A stretch of 64,000 nucleotides of DNA, taken from positions 27,463,691 through 27,527,690 of the forward strand of contig OX637407.1 of assembly GCA_951799425.1 (NCBI GenBank). Reading direction: 5' to 3'. This stretch comes from Ilex aquifolium (Eukaryota; Streptophyta; Magnoliopsida; Aquifoliales; Aquifoliaceae). Positions 37,631 through 48,829 of the stretch are shown one piece after another. Position 1 is the first letter of the stretch. The number at the start of each line of letters is the position of its first letter. The notes beneath the pieces were generated by a model. It worked only from the letters and a program-made list of their open reading frames with translations. It made no database searches and was not told the origin of the DNA. Both the position numbers and the translations under genes were made by a program.

Positions 37631-37862
37631 TGAAGGGGGTAGCTCAAGTGGTAACATGGATGAGTTATAAACTCAGACGTTCTGAGTTCGAATCTTGACA
37701 ACCCTTTAAAGCCGGGCCATGAGAGATTTATCCCTCATGAATACTCTAATCTTGACGTAGATAATCTGGATTTAACCGTACCAGAGATGAGATTAGTCGA
37801 AGTGCGCGCAAGCTGGCCTCAAACACCCTTGACCGTTAAACCAAAAAAATAAAAATGAAAAA
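37631..37862 (+). mobile_element. tRNA-derived SINE (family A)
   Basis: The head carries GGTAGCTCAAGTGGTAA (A-box-like) and CTGAGTTCGAATCTTG (B-box-like). The body contains GAGATTAGTCGAAGTGCGCG and the 3' end ACCCTTGACCGTTAAACCA followed by an A-rich tail. This is the most complete copy of a family also present at 44371, 45532, 50171 and 56054. No certain target duplication was read here. Confidence 0.75.
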
Positions 37863-38568
37863 GTTTAAGAGTTACGATCATAACAACACTATTGAATCAC
37901 ATTACTGTTATATTATTAGGATAATAAAATAGATCAATTTTTTAAATTTCAATAGCATTACTCGTGAACTCCGTGTGAATCTCTGTGCTAAATTCACACA
38001 GAGATCAATCATGGATTGTTCCATAACCATTTTTTTAGTGTTTAGTGTGTGGTGGGCAAGGAAGCAATGTTGACAAGGAGGAGAAAGTGGTTCACCTAAA
38101 TAGTTTTTGTCCAGAAGCTTTTAGCAAATGCACCAACTTCATTCAATCTAATGCAGCAGCTGAAATTGATGATAGGCTGTTGAAAGTTTAATGGGTCAAC
38201 CAACTACAACCTTTTGACTTGGTGTGTATGTTAGTGCTTTGGGTTTCTTTTCTGGAAGGTTGCATGTAAGAGCCACTGGTTTTTTTTTATTTGATATTTA
38301 AATAATTTATTTCTTTTCTGGAGTCAAAATAAGGTGGTTGTAATGTACTTTTGGCTGGTAGAGATTTATATTCTTTTAGAATTCTTCGGTATGAATTTCA
38401 AGAATATATAATTAAAAGTTTAAGGGTAGCCCGATATACAAGACTCTCGTCACTGTAAGATCAAATTAGATAGTATTAATTAAATACTTTAGCCTTATTT
38501 CACGGGCAAAGTGACTTTTCATTAATTGAAGCCATGAGCGTTATTGCTAATATATTTCTATATAGTAT

Positions 38569-38647
38569 TATAAAAACATAACAACGAGTAAAATTAATCT
38601 AATCTTTATTTAATTTCATATAACGGTATAAAATTCATTATACAATC
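38569..38647 (+). repeat. left half of a repeat interrupted by the LTR palindrome
   Basis: Together with 40076-40313 this forms a segment similar to 57651-57930. Shared words include AAAACATAA.AACG, ATATAAAATTCAT and, beyond the insertion, AAAAACGTCATCTTTTTT. This half ends in CAATC, the 5-bp target duplication of the palindromic element. Confidence 0.7.
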
Positions 38648-40075
38648 TGATGATGCTCGGAAATGTTCAGCCCAAGTCCAGAATAATGTTTAATAAGATG
38701 GAGAAGGGGGTAGTGTAAATCTTGAGTTAACAGAGAAAGAATGGATGATGAAGTTGGATCAAAGACAATATATAAGTGGTTCACCCTAACCGAAAGTCCA
38801 GGGTTACGTCCACTGTAATGGAAACTTTTGCTCTGTAGAGTTTGTATTGCTTGAAGAAGAAGATTACAGTAGGTTTCTTAGCTTAGAGCTAGTGTGAACG
38901 GTGTCTCGTGAGTACAGGTTTTCAGATCTCTCTCTCTTATAGTGTGAGGGTGTTATATATATACAAGTAGTCATCTAGGGTTTTCTGCGATTTTCTTCTT
39001 CGTTGGACTTCCTATATTTTGCTAAGAGTGTGAAGGTGAAAAGTTTGATTTTTAAGCTTCCATCTTCTAACAAGGAGTGGAAGCTGAGGTACTTCTTTGT
39101 TGAAGGTTATTCCTAGGAATTATTAGGAGTACCTGGTGATGTCTCTCGCATCCCTCGGTCTTGGGGAGTCCCAAGGAACACTCGTAAGGCTAATAATTGA
39201 CTATGCTTTTCCTTATATCTGTTAGCAAAAACTCTCATCCGTGGTTGTTATTCTAACGCGTGATTTGATCTGCAGGCTTTTGTCCGGTTCTCGATGTCGT
39301 GGAAGCTGCCAGGGTGGAAGAGTGGGCGACTGTTACACTTCTCCTGTTTTGATTGTGTAATGTCTTAATTTTCTGCTTTGGCCTCAGGTGGCGACGCATG
39401 TCTGTGCTCTCGGAGGGGAGATCCAAAAAGGTTTCACGGCGTTGAGAACCGACCAAAAGCCTGCAGATCAAATCACGCGTTAGAATAACAACCAAGGATG
39501 AGAGTTTTTGCTAACAGATATAAGGCCAATTATTAGTCTTACGAGTGTTCCTTGGAGCTCCCCAGGACTGAGGGACATCACCAGGTACTCCTGATAATTC
39601 CCAGGAATCATCTTCAACAAAGAAGTATCTCGACTTCCACCCCTTGTTAGAAGACGGGAGCCCAAAAATCAGACTCTTCACCTTCACCCTCTTAACAAAA
39701 TATAGGAAGCCCAACAAAGAAGAAGATAACAGAAAATCCTAGATGACTACTTGTATATATATTACACCCTCACACTGTAAGAGAGAGAGATCTAAGAAAC
39801 CTATACTCACGAGACACCGTTCACACTAGCTCTAAACTAAGAAACCTACTATAATCTTCTTCTTCAAGCAATACAAATCCTACGGAGCAAGAGTCTCTAT
39901 TACAGTAGACGTAACCCTGGTCTTTCGGCTAGGGTGAACCACTTACATATTGATATTGTCTTTGATCCAACTTCATCATCCATTCTCTCTTTGTTAACTC
40001 AAGATTTACACTACCCCTTCCCCATCTTATTAAATATTGTTCTAGACTTGGGCTGAACATTTTCGAGCATCATCA
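38648..40075. mobile_element. 1428-bp near-palindrome made of two inverted LTR-like arms
   Basis: The left end TGATGATGCTCGG and right end CGAGCATCATCA give TG...CA termini. Flanking CAATC at 38643-38647 and 40076-40080 is a 5-bp target duplication. The left arm (38648 to about 39310) is the reverse complement of the right arm (about 39430-40075) almost throughout: GCTGAACATT, GTGGTTCACCCTA, CGAGACACCGTTCACAC and GATCTGCAGGCTTTTG all recur inverted. An unpaired loop of about 120 bp lies between. The arms resemble the solo LTR at 10002-10748. No protein-coding capacity: the frames found are shadows across the arms. It may be two tail-to-tail LTRs or a foldback element. Confidence 0.85.
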
Positions 40076-40313
40076 CAATCTTTTTTCTTGTTAAAAAACG
40101 TCATCTTTTTTGAACGGCTTCTAATATCAGATAATTCAACCAACACACACCAACATAATATCAGATAATCCCACTAATCATCACATACCTCTTGCTTCTC
40201 TTCCATTATCTTTATCTTATTTTCTCTTTATCTACTTTAATTTTAAATTATATAATTAAAAAAATAAATATTTTATGATTAATACTCAATTTTTAATATT
40301 ACGGAATATATTC
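40076..40313 (+). repeat. right half of the interrupted repeat
   Basis: Continues the segment split by the palindrome. ATCTTTTTTGAACGGCTTCTAA, GATAATCCC and AATTTTAAATTATATAATTAA correspond, in the same order, to words in 57730-57915. Confidence 0.7.
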
Positions 40314-42000
40314 AGGTACATAGTGAGTGCTACAGCAGCCAGGGGATGCAGAGCCAATTGAGAATCAATTTGCCAGCAACATGAAAACAACTTAATTCGG
40401 TTAAAATGGCCCGGGAAAATAGATCAGGGCAAGCCGGCGGGTGCGGAAAAACCACAGTAAATGACATTTTATTTTAGGAGAAATTACACTTTGACTCTTA
40501 ACTATTGATTCAATTTCATTTTGTACCATTAAACTATTGAATTTTTCACATTACTCCTCAACTACTTGAATTAATTTTATATTTTTCCAAACACAAATAT
40601 CCGTTATCTTTTGAACAAAAATTGTCAAAGTGTTTGGCACAAAGAAAAACATAAAACAGTTTGAAAGACAAAATAAAACAATTTTTTGTCAATTTTTTAA
40701 CAAAATCTATAATTGGGACGATACGAAACTAATAATATAGTTGATGATAAAATGTAAGAATATGAGTAATAATTCGTCCTTAAAAGTACTATATATAACA
40801 CACAAAAAATTTAAAACTGTTGATGTAATATAAATATTTCAAATAGCAATATAATTTCATTTCTTTCATTTAATTACACAATTGAAAACAATCTAGGCCC
40901 AAAAATAAACCCCCAAAAAATAACAACCTGTGTATGTAATTTATATATTTCATGATCATATCCTAAAACTTGTATTTAAAAAAAATATAGTTAAAATCAA
41001 TTATTGAACTTGCTATCACGTCATAGTCCGACTTAAACATAACCATTTATCTATTGCCGTATGGATTTAAAAAAGGCAAACCGCAAACCATACACCACAC
41101 CCCACACCACTGGATCCTAACACCACCCAATTCAATATGAAAAAGAAAAGAAAAAACCGAACAAGAAATTAAATTTCGATTATAGTTTTTAAAATTCCAA
41201 AATTGGTTAAATCCATTGCCACGGGATCACCAATCTTGTTCATTACGCTAACAATATCCACTAACCAACACACACATGAAATGTAAGAATATGATAGTTG
41301 AAGGACTAATATGGAAAAAGGTTAAAGTTGAGAGGGTTAAGATATAATTTATCCTTTATTTTATGTTCTCCAAAATCATTGGTGGAAGAAGCAGTAAAAT
41401 CACAGGGGCCCACCCAAAGGATGAGAACAAAGAATGAGCTGGATGATGGCAGTCCGAATTGTGCTGTCAAGAGTATTGTTAATGAATTATAGGCATTGCC
41501 GGGCACAAAGAGACAAATACCAAATCAACTCTGATCCGTTCCGCCCATAGTTTGGCAAAGCTGAATTCTGTATTTTACACACATTCATACGATTGATTCC
41601 TTGAATTTTTGAAATAGTGTAAAAAAAAAATGTTTCGAATCATTGCCCTTGTAAGATTCTTTATTTCGCATAGAATAAAATCACATGTTCTATCGCTTGT
41701 ATTAGGCCCCATCAATTCATTTGAATTTCATTCTTGCGAACGTCATTATCTGTATATGACTGTTTTTATCAGTTTCTCATTATGTCCCGACTTTTAATTT
41801 AATGTTTCTATTAGAATGCATTTATTTCATACATTCTCTTGTACTTGTACTAGAATCACTGACCCTCCTACACAATTTTTTGGGTGATGTTGTGTGGGTT
41901 GGACTTATATTTTGTGTGCTTTTTTTTTTTTTTCATTTATACAAAAAAGAAGAATACGAAATGTACTTTATTTCATGTGACTTGATCTAGTTATCTATAA
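40314..42000. other. intergenic, no gene seen
   Basis: AT-rich. A segment at 40485-40600 (AGAAATTACACTTTGACTC) resembles the terminal part of Mutator-like elements such as that at 58012, but no partner terminus was found. Short frames (41306-41506 -, 41802-41990 +) are not recognisable. Confidence 0.5.
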
Positions 42001-42830
42001 TTTTAACGTTGTGTTTGGTAGATGATAATGAATCTTGAGAATTGAATAACTATTACTTAAATTACTCATTTCTATATTTAGTATGTAGTAATGAACATCC
42101 ATTCCCATTATTATAGAATCTCTAATCCCACCATTATAGAACTTGTCATTCTTTAATATTTGATGGTATTTTCTATTCCTAACTACCATAACTCATCGTC
42201 ACTCTCACTAGCAAACCACCATCACCACCAACCCCCCCACCCCACCCCCCCGGGCCCCATATTCACCTAGGCACATAGGGTCCAAGTTCATGGTCAGATC
42301 CAGGGTTGGGGTCCAAGGTTTGGGTTGGGTTTATATCCAGAGTTTGGGATTGAGATCAGAGCCAAACTCTAGGGTTGGGTTCAGGGTCAAGTTCATAGTT
42401 CAGGGGTTTAGGGTTTGGGGCCAGGTCTGGGCGCAGTGTCAGGCTTAAGATCAAGTCGAGTTTGAGATTAGGTCCAAGGTCTAGGGTTGGGGTCAGGTCC
42501 AAATCAGGGTTGGTTTCTGGTCAAGGGTCAAGCCCGAGTTAGGATCCGGGGTTAGGTCCGGCTAGAGATTAAGAGGTTGGACATAAAAAATGGTTATATT
42601 ATTTTAATGTCATCAAGAGTATTTTAATCAGATTTAATTTATTAAAATTTTTTATTTATCCAATTATTTGAGTAGATTTTTAATTCTATTTCAACACTTA
42701 ATCTTAATTGTTGCAAAATATTGAAATGGTAACGTATATTCAATTACACCACTAAGTTTATTTTATTCTCACGTTCATTCCATTCACATGTTATTTAAAA
42801 GCATGAACATAATCCCCTCCGATTTATTCA
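42001..42830. repeat. repeat element with strongly strand-asymmetric GGGTCCAAGGTT tract
   Basis: The left side has GTGTTTGGTAGATGATAATG. The centre (about 42225-42590) is a C-run followed by degenerate repeats of GGGT(C)CA, GGTTTGG and AGGTC, with G far exceeding C. The right side has TTTTTAATTCTATTTCAACACTTAATC. The segment at about 62050-62402 repeats this plan and the right-hand words. The terminal GTTTGGT hints at a hAT- or PIF-type transposon, but ends were not resolved. Confidence 0.5.
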
Positions 42831-43388
42831 CTAACTTCAGTGTTAGTTTTGATTTGTTAGGATTAATAGCATTTTTCGTTCTTAAAGCGTACATGTTTTA
42901 TCAGTTTGATCCACTCATTGTATAATTTTGTCAATTTAATCCCTAAAATATTCAACTCACGTTTTAATAAAAATATATCCTAATTAAGCTAAAGAGATTT
43001 TTACTTTGGAAGACAGGTCAAGCTTAGCAATTCCATTCAAATAGTTCTTGTTACATATCAACTTCTTGCAAATATGAAACTATGAAAGCCTATCCATTAA
43101 GGCTGTAAATAAAACCAATTGAGCCGAGTGTTAATCTATAGGTGTTCAATTAAAAGATCATGATTTAGATTCAAACCTCTGATCTTCATTCATTTTCTTT
43201 TGAAACTCGGGCATGGCTGAGCTAATTAAACGAACTAAGCTAGAGTTTGTGTTGGAGTCGAAACTCAAGTTTAGATATGTGTTTATGAGTTGAGATACGT
43301 AAAACCAGTCATTTCTCGAACTCGACTTATTTATTACACAAAAAGTTTAAAACTGAGTTGGAATTTGATTGGTTTTTCAAATGAAACA
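42831..43388. other. intergenic, no gene seen
   Basis: AT-rich spacer with no recognisable coding sequence. At 43140-43210 a fragment with TTCAAACCTCTGATCTTC may be a decayed SINE head. Confidence 0.4.
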
Positions 43389-43472
43389 TCAAACTTCTCC
43401 ATCCCATAGCTCCTCAATTGTCTTGAAAGGCCCACTGGCTGAGATGAACTAGTCCTCCATGGATCTCGAAGC
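43389..43472 (-). pseudogene. relic of an aldo-keto reductase paralogue (C-terminal end)
   Basis: Read on the minus strand this encodes a match to the last 27 codons of the intact neighbour at 45035: ASRSMED, a TAG stop, then [19 protein letters not shown] and TGA. The intact gene ends [14 protein letters not shown]. The internal stop and the absence of upstream exons in recognisable form mark it as dead. It lies 1.56 kb downstream of the intact gene's stop codon, on the same strand, so it is probably a decayed tandem duplicate. Confidence 0.8.
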
Positions 43473-44370
43473 ATTCGATGAAAGCAGTTTAACAAACTCC
43501 GAAGGGAAAAAATAAAGATAAAAATGACAACTCAATACTCGATATCCTTTTAATAAATTCCTAATTTAGGGGCTTTTTGGGCGACTAACCCGCTTCCCAT
43601 TAGTCAATATGGAAATTCCTTGCACATAATTCAAGGAGCCATTTAAATGTAACTATAACACTACAAACTAGGTCTACCGAGCTGATTATTGATACAAAAA
43701 CATTTTTCGACCAAGTCTCATTAATTGATCACAACGATATTGTGAATATTCTTATTTGGACATCTTGTTTGTGCTACTGGGCTTGCTACCGGAATACTAT
43801 GCAGAGCCATTTCTGAGTTGGGGAGAAGAATATATAGTTCTTTATACAAATGATATTTCTTTCATTCTCATTTTTAAACAGATCACTTTTGGTCTTCCTT
43901 TGGGTTTGGGGGCATACACATCTGATTTGGTATCTACTCATTGAGGAAATATTTGAAGTAATGGAACACCACGTCATTATCGTCCCGGGTATCATCATCA
44001 AATAGATGGTTCACATACTACTATTAGAGTCAGAATATGGATATAAAATCTCAACGATCTATCACTCATTCTCGCATTTGAAGAAGCAATATTACCTACA
44101 AAAAGAGGGATTCAAACGCGACAATGAGAATTTAATGCCTGAAATGGATAACAAGAACCAATTTAAAGGATTTGTGAAATGAAATTTCAGGTTATAAATT
44201 AAAGTTAATTGAAAGTAAGAGAGTATTTGAAGGTTGAGGTTTTAGTTTAAGGGTAATTTATGTCATTTACCCTTTTTCCTAATATTTCAAACAAGTATTA
44301 TACAGTAATAGGATGTGAGTGATGATGATCAAGTAATATACAAATAGTGATCATGATCAATCATTGTGAG
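43473..44370. other. intergenic, no gene seen
   Basis: Upstream exons of the aldo-keto reductase relic would be expected here but I could not recognise them. The frame 43756-43944 (+) is hydrophobic without family resemblance. Confidence 0.45.
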
Positions 44371-44467
44371 CGAATCTTGACAACTCTTTGACCGGACTGA
44401 GGAGTGAATTAGTCGAGGTGCACATAAGCTAACTCGGACACCCCTAACCGTTGAACTAAAAAAAAAA
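44371..44467 (+). mobile_element. 5'-truncated SINE (family A)
   Basis: Only the 3' part is present: CGAATCTTGACAACTCTTTG, TTAGTCGAGGTGCACATAAG and CCCTAACCGTTGAACT with an A-run. It is flanked by ATCAATCATTGTGAG (44356-44370) and ATCAACCATTGTGAG (44468-44482), a 15-bp duplication with one mismatch. The duplication abuts the truncated end, so truncation happened at insertion. Confidence 0.85.
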
Positions 44468-44482
44468 ATCAACCATTGTGAG

Positions 44483-45034
44483 TGAAATCACTGCGTTCAT
44501 ATGTTGTTAGTATGATGCAACCACTTGTCATTTATGTAGGGTCACGACCCTTTAAATTGTAGGGGTGGTCACAGTGGTGATGGCTACGGATGGAATAAGT
44601 GCAAAGCACAATGAAAAAGACACAGCACCACCAAGAAGACAAAAGACAAGAAATATACATATGAAAGACGAGAATCGTGTAATTAAGATTTACTTAAATC
44701 ATTTTACATATCATTCGCTTTATTACATCTAAGACAACAGTTTGAAGTTTGTGGCGATACAATTGAATCTTACTTGCACAATTCTCATCATATTGCTATT
44801 GAAACGAACTTCACACTCACTTTGTGAAACACTAGAAACACACTCCTCTATCGTAAAGTAAAATTAGGAATCAGTACAAAAGGATGGTAAGTCTGCATAC
44901 ATTTATTCCTCCCTAGACCTCGCAATGGCGAGAGTTTCGTGCACTGAGTATGCTCTTTTTTTACAAGAGGAACTAGAAAAAGCCCTTATTGTAGAGGGGC
45001 ACCTCTAAGTAAGCATCAACTACAAGCAGTCTGA
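44483..45034. other. downstream region of the aldo-keto reductase gene
   Basis: Probably includes the 3' UTR of the minus-strand gene starting at 45034 and going left. No other gene seen. Confidence 0.45.
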
Positions 45035-46732
45035 TCAAAGTTCTCCATCCCAAAGCTCCTCAATTGTATTGTAAGGTCCATGAACAGAGGTGTAATCCTT
45101 ACCAAGACATGCTCTGCTTTGTGGGATTTCACTGATCTTTCTAGACTCATCCTCACTCAATGCCCAATTGAATATCGCAAGGTTCTGCTTCATTCTCTCT
45201 TTGTTGAAACTCTTCACCAATACACCAAGGCCTTGCTCGTGTGCCCATCTCAGACAAACCTGCATTGAAACCAAGTATTGAGCTTCTGCTAATGAAAGGT
45301 GATAATTTTTAACACGACCCGAATCCAAAAAGGACAAAATCCACTATCACGAATAATAAACTGATCGGACTAGTTTCACTTAGGAATAATCGATTTTGTC
45401 ATGACAATCTCATTTGATGGTTTTGTACAAAGAAAATTTCTGATTTTCTTTTTGTATGTTCTTCATTTTTGATCTAGTATTATACGAGTTGTCATCGATT
45501 TTTGAAATAACATAAACCAAACATGACCCGATTTTTTTTTTTTAGTTCAACGGTAAGAGGTGTCCGGACTAGCTTACGTGCAACTCGAATAATTCCCTTC
45601 CCGGTTTGGTTAAAGCAATCCACATTGGGACTAGGGTATTCAAGAGGGTTAAATCCCTCATAACTTGGCCCCAAGAGATTGCTAAATTTAAACTCAAGAC
45701 GTCTGGGTTTACGGCTCATCTCTGTTACCACTTGAGCTACCAAGGCGGGGATTATCATCCTCACCTCGTGATGTGAACAGTTGAAGCAAAGTAAAAAAAC
45801 CAAAGACAATGTTAGGTGCACCTGAGGAACAGTCTTTCCTCTAGCCTTTGCAATTTCCTTTAGCACCTCACTCTCCATGACTCTGTTGGTGCCATAGAAG
45901 GTTCCTACAGCTCCCAAAACAGCATAAGCCACTACAAGAACTCCATTGTCTTTACATAACTCTCTCAGCTTCTTTTGTTGCCAACATGGGTTCACTTCCA
46001 CCTTTCAAAAATGAACACCTTCACTACCATTCCTTTCATTTAGACAAAACAAGAATGGGGAAAATAGCCCAAACTCACTTGATTAACAGCTGGGGGAATT
46101 TTCGCGACTGCAAGGACATCAGAGAGCTTCTTGCAAGAGAAATTGCTAACACCAATGGACTTGGTGAGGCCAAGTCTCTGGCACTCTTCCATGGCCGCCC
46201 ACACGGACTTATAATCCATGGGAAGAAAGTCCTCTTTCTTAATTGGGTACTCATAGATCCCTGGCGTTGAACTCACAGGCCAGTGTATGAGATACAGATC
46301 AATATAATCTACATTAAGATTCCTGTAAAGGTCAACATTAGACTATCCAATGTATGCTAATAGAAAACGATGAATGATAAACTTTCAGAATTAAAGCAAT
46401 ATGGATGGAAATCTGTGTTACTTTAAGGTCTTTTGAATGGCAGGAAGAACATGTTCGCCATGAGAATCACTGCACCATAGCTTGGAGGTGATGAAGAGCT
46501 CGTCTCGTGATTTAATAATGCCACACTGAAGTGCTGCTGCCATAGCTTCCCCAATGGGCTGTTCTGAATTGTACAGTGCAGCTGTATCAAAATGCCTGTA
46601 ACCGAGCTCAATCGCCAGTGAGACTGCCCGATAAATAGTTTGCGAGTCTACAGGGGGATCGGCTGCTGTGCCTAAGCCCAATACAGGCATTCCCCTGCAG
46701 CCAGAGCTCAGTTTAATTTCAGGCATACCCAT
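45035..46732 (-). CDS. NADPH-dependent aldo-keto reductase, AKR4 family
   Basis: A cytosolic (beta/alpha)8 oxidoreductase reducing carbonyl substrates with NADPH. Plant AKR4 relatives include methylecgonone reductase, chalcone (polyketide) reductase and deoxymugineic acid synthase, so substrate cannot be told from sequence. Exons are 46732-46422, 46322-46079, 46001-45822 and 45259-45035, totalling 960 nt, or 319 residues, the normal length. The catalytic tetrad is intact: Asp49 (HFDTA), Tyr54 (ALYNSE), Lys84 (ITSKLW) and His117 (LIHWP). Cofactor-binding features follow ([29 protein letters not shown]). The C-terminus [14 protein letters not shown] is typical of the family. Start: the ATG at 46730-46732 precedes MPEIKLSS; a second Met two codons later is also possible. 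Intron 3 (45821-45260) holds a SINE. There is no signal peptide. A dead paralogue fragment lies downstream. Confidence 0.95.
45532..45752 (-). mobile_element. SINE (family A) in intron 3 of the aldo-keto reductase gene
   Basis: On the minus strand it starts near 45752 with GGTAGCTCAAGTGGTAACAG and GACGTCTTGAGTTT. It continues through CGAGTTGCACGTAAGCTAG and ends CCGTTGAACTAAAAA with the A-tail (T-run at 45532-45543 on the plus strand). It is nearly full length and oriented like the host gene. No target duplication was read with confidence. Confidence 0.75.
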
Positions 46733-47145
46733 CTTGTAGTAGTAGCAGTAGTTTCAATACAGAGATTATGACATCCTTAGAAGAGGATTTAGACTCTTTC
46801 ATACAATTTTCTCCTCAGATCACCCATCGTGTATCGGTGTTAGACACCCAATTACATATAGTGTGTCCTATGTAAATTCACAGTACATGTGGTGTGGAAT
46901 TGAAGGAAAACTCTAAGCAATAATATTAGACCCACCAACCTCTCTCTAACCTCTTTCAAGACCCAATTTCATTGTATTCATACAACACAATACTATTGTG
47001 AAGAAGTAGTGCAAGTGAAGATTGATGTAATCTTGCTAAGCTTTTGGGGAGAAGATAAGCCATAACAGTCCCCCTTTCAAGGCAAGGGTTTTTCATTTGT
47101 TGTTTTCTGGGCAAAGGAATCTGTCCCTTTCCTTTGATGTATTTA
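46733..47145 (-). promoter_or_regulatory. upstream region of the aldo-keto reductase gene
   Basis: A promoter is expected here on the minus strand. No specific element can be singled out. The short frame 47426-46956 (-) has no recognisable product and overlaps the MITE. Confidence 0.3.
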
Positions 47146-47148
47146 TTA

Positions 47149-47588
47149 GGGGCTGTTTGGTAAGTGGGATTGAGGGCTTTGGAAGATGGGTTTGGGAAAA
47201 ATAGTCTAAATAACACACAAAACCTATTTGACAAAAAATTGAAAGTATGGGTTACCAAACCCGGCCCGCTATTGGCCCGGACCTTAAACCCTAGATCATG
47301 GATTTTATCAAACCCATGGGGGGTGGGTTTCGAATGAGGGTTAATGGATTCAAAGATACAAAAAAGACAATTATACCCCATATATATACAAACATGGATT
47401 TGAATTAGATTGGTGAAGGGGTACAATAGTCATTTATATATAAATATATTATCATAATAGTAATATATCCGTGGACATACCAAATATGAGTATGAATTGA
47501 ATTTAATGTTAAATCTCAGAGGTTTGAGTTTAAAAAGATTTAGACAAGTCAATCTAAATCTCTCCCAAAAAACCATCCAAACGGCCTC
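47149..47588. mobile_element. PIF/Harbinger (Tourist-like) MITE, 440 bp
   Basis: The left terminus GGGGCTGTTTGG and right complement GAGGCCGTTTGG match the typical GGG..TGTTTGG end. Flanks are TTA at 47146-47148 and 47589-47591. The interior matches the element at 49-1072 in order: GGGGGTGGGTTT, AAAGACAATTATACCCC, AGTCATTTATAT and GAAAGATTTAGACAAGTCAATC-like words. It is a shorter member of the same family. Confidence 0.88.
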
Positions 47589-47591
47589 TTA

Positions 47592-48367
47592 ATGTTAATT
47601 GTTTTGGATGCACATTCCCAGGGTACACCCCTTGAATGAATCTTTTTGTCTCTTCAATCAAGAACAACACTTTAAAGGGATTGTATCACTGTTTAGACAT
47701 GAAATAATAAAGTTTATGAATATTCAATGTATCAACATATAACAGTCTGAATACACAGAGGATATGTCACATGGCATAAATTTAAAAAGGCAGAAGATGA
47801 TTGACCACAAGCTTATTTGAAAAAAAGAAAAGTAACTAATTGGAAGTAAAAATTGTCGAAGACAGTGACTATAAAAGACACATAATAAAAAAGATGAAAA
47901 AGACACTCAAAACTCCACAAAACCTATGATTTGAACATTTTTATGAGTAGTTTTAAATTAATTTTAGAAAACAATTACTACTGCATTCAAGACTGTTAAC
48001 CAATCTTTTCTATAACCAAAGTTCCTTCGATTGAATTAATAAAAAATTTGTTCTTTTATTAGTTGTCTGCATTGTGTGTTTAATGGGATCTTTTTGTCCA
48101 TCTCAACAACAGATTTTACAGCAACAATCAGACAACGAAGAAACAATTAAGAACATAAAATCACCTCATTAATATAAAACCCCCTCCATGAACATGAATA
48201 ATCTTTACAGATAAAAGAATCAACTAAAAATATAGCCTTGTACCCAAAAGGAAAAAAAAGGTAAATATACCCAAAATCAAATACTCAATCTAAAACCACC
48301 TATGATATTCCTGACAAACGGCTGACCAAAGGCAAAGAAGAGACCTTCTTCTGAAATGGGCTTCGTA
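47592..48367. other. intergenic, no gene seen
   Basis: AT-rich spacer. It probably includes the 3' UTR of the 80-residue minus-strand gene near 48180-48367. No repeat or coding signal recognised. Confidence 0.45.
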
Positions 48368-48610
48368 TCATTTCTTCTGGGCAAGCTTGCTGCTTTGGTA
48401 TTTGACTTTGATCCATTTAACACCAACAGTTGCTCCTTCCTTAACTTTCTTCATGCCTGTGGAAGCCATGGCTTTGGATTTCTCAAACTTCTCGCCGACC
48501 CTACTCGAGAGTTTGGGTCGGTCACCACCGAGCCTCTTGGGTTGCTGAACATGAACCGGGTATGACTCTCCGTTGGCCCAGGGGTTCACCTGTGAACCGT
48601 TTTCCTCCAT
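48368..48610 (-). CDS. small conserved-looking protein of unknown function, 80 residues
   Basis: Single exon, ATG at 48610-48608 (minus strand), stop at 48368. The protein is basic and lysine-rich, with blocks NPWANGESYPVHVQQPKRL, GDRPKLSSRVGEKFEK and GMKKVKEGATVGVKWIKVKY. There is no signal peptide or membrane segment. I believe similar short plant proteins with the QQPKRL and GVKWIK blocks exist, but I cannot name a function. In favour of a real gene: a CT-rich leader on its own strand (GAGA tract at about 48648-48664 on the plus strand), the compact frame, and no overlap with repeats. The overlapping plus-strand frame 48356-48565 is rejected as a shadow. Confidence 0.7.
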   Translation of the reverse strand: MEENGSQVNPWANGESYPVHVQQPKRLGGDRPKLSSRVGEKFEKSKAMASTGMKKVKEGATVGVKWIKVKYQSSKLAQKK

Positions 48611-48829
48611 TATGTGGTTTTACAACCGTGTCCGTGTGTCTTGATTGAGAGAGAGAGAGAGAGAAAAGCTTCGGTATAAAAGTCCTTAGGTGTTGCAAGG
48701 CATTTTATGTAGAACCATAGTTGTTAGCCTGTCTGTCTGAACATAAAATTTGGTCAAAACATCAATGTGAAAACGAAGGTACCACATAGTTTGTACGGGA
48801 ATGGGTCAATGGAATGGTGTAATCTAGAA

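Noticed and set aside
39253..39717. Minus-strand frames of 60-80 residues in the LTR palindrome
   Set aside because: They lie in the arms and loop of the palindrome, mirror frames exist in the other arm, and no gag or pol motif is present.
43756..43944. 62-residue frame with aromatic, membrane-like composition
   Set aside because: I considered an organelle-derived insert, but no plastid or mitochondrial gene could be recognised.
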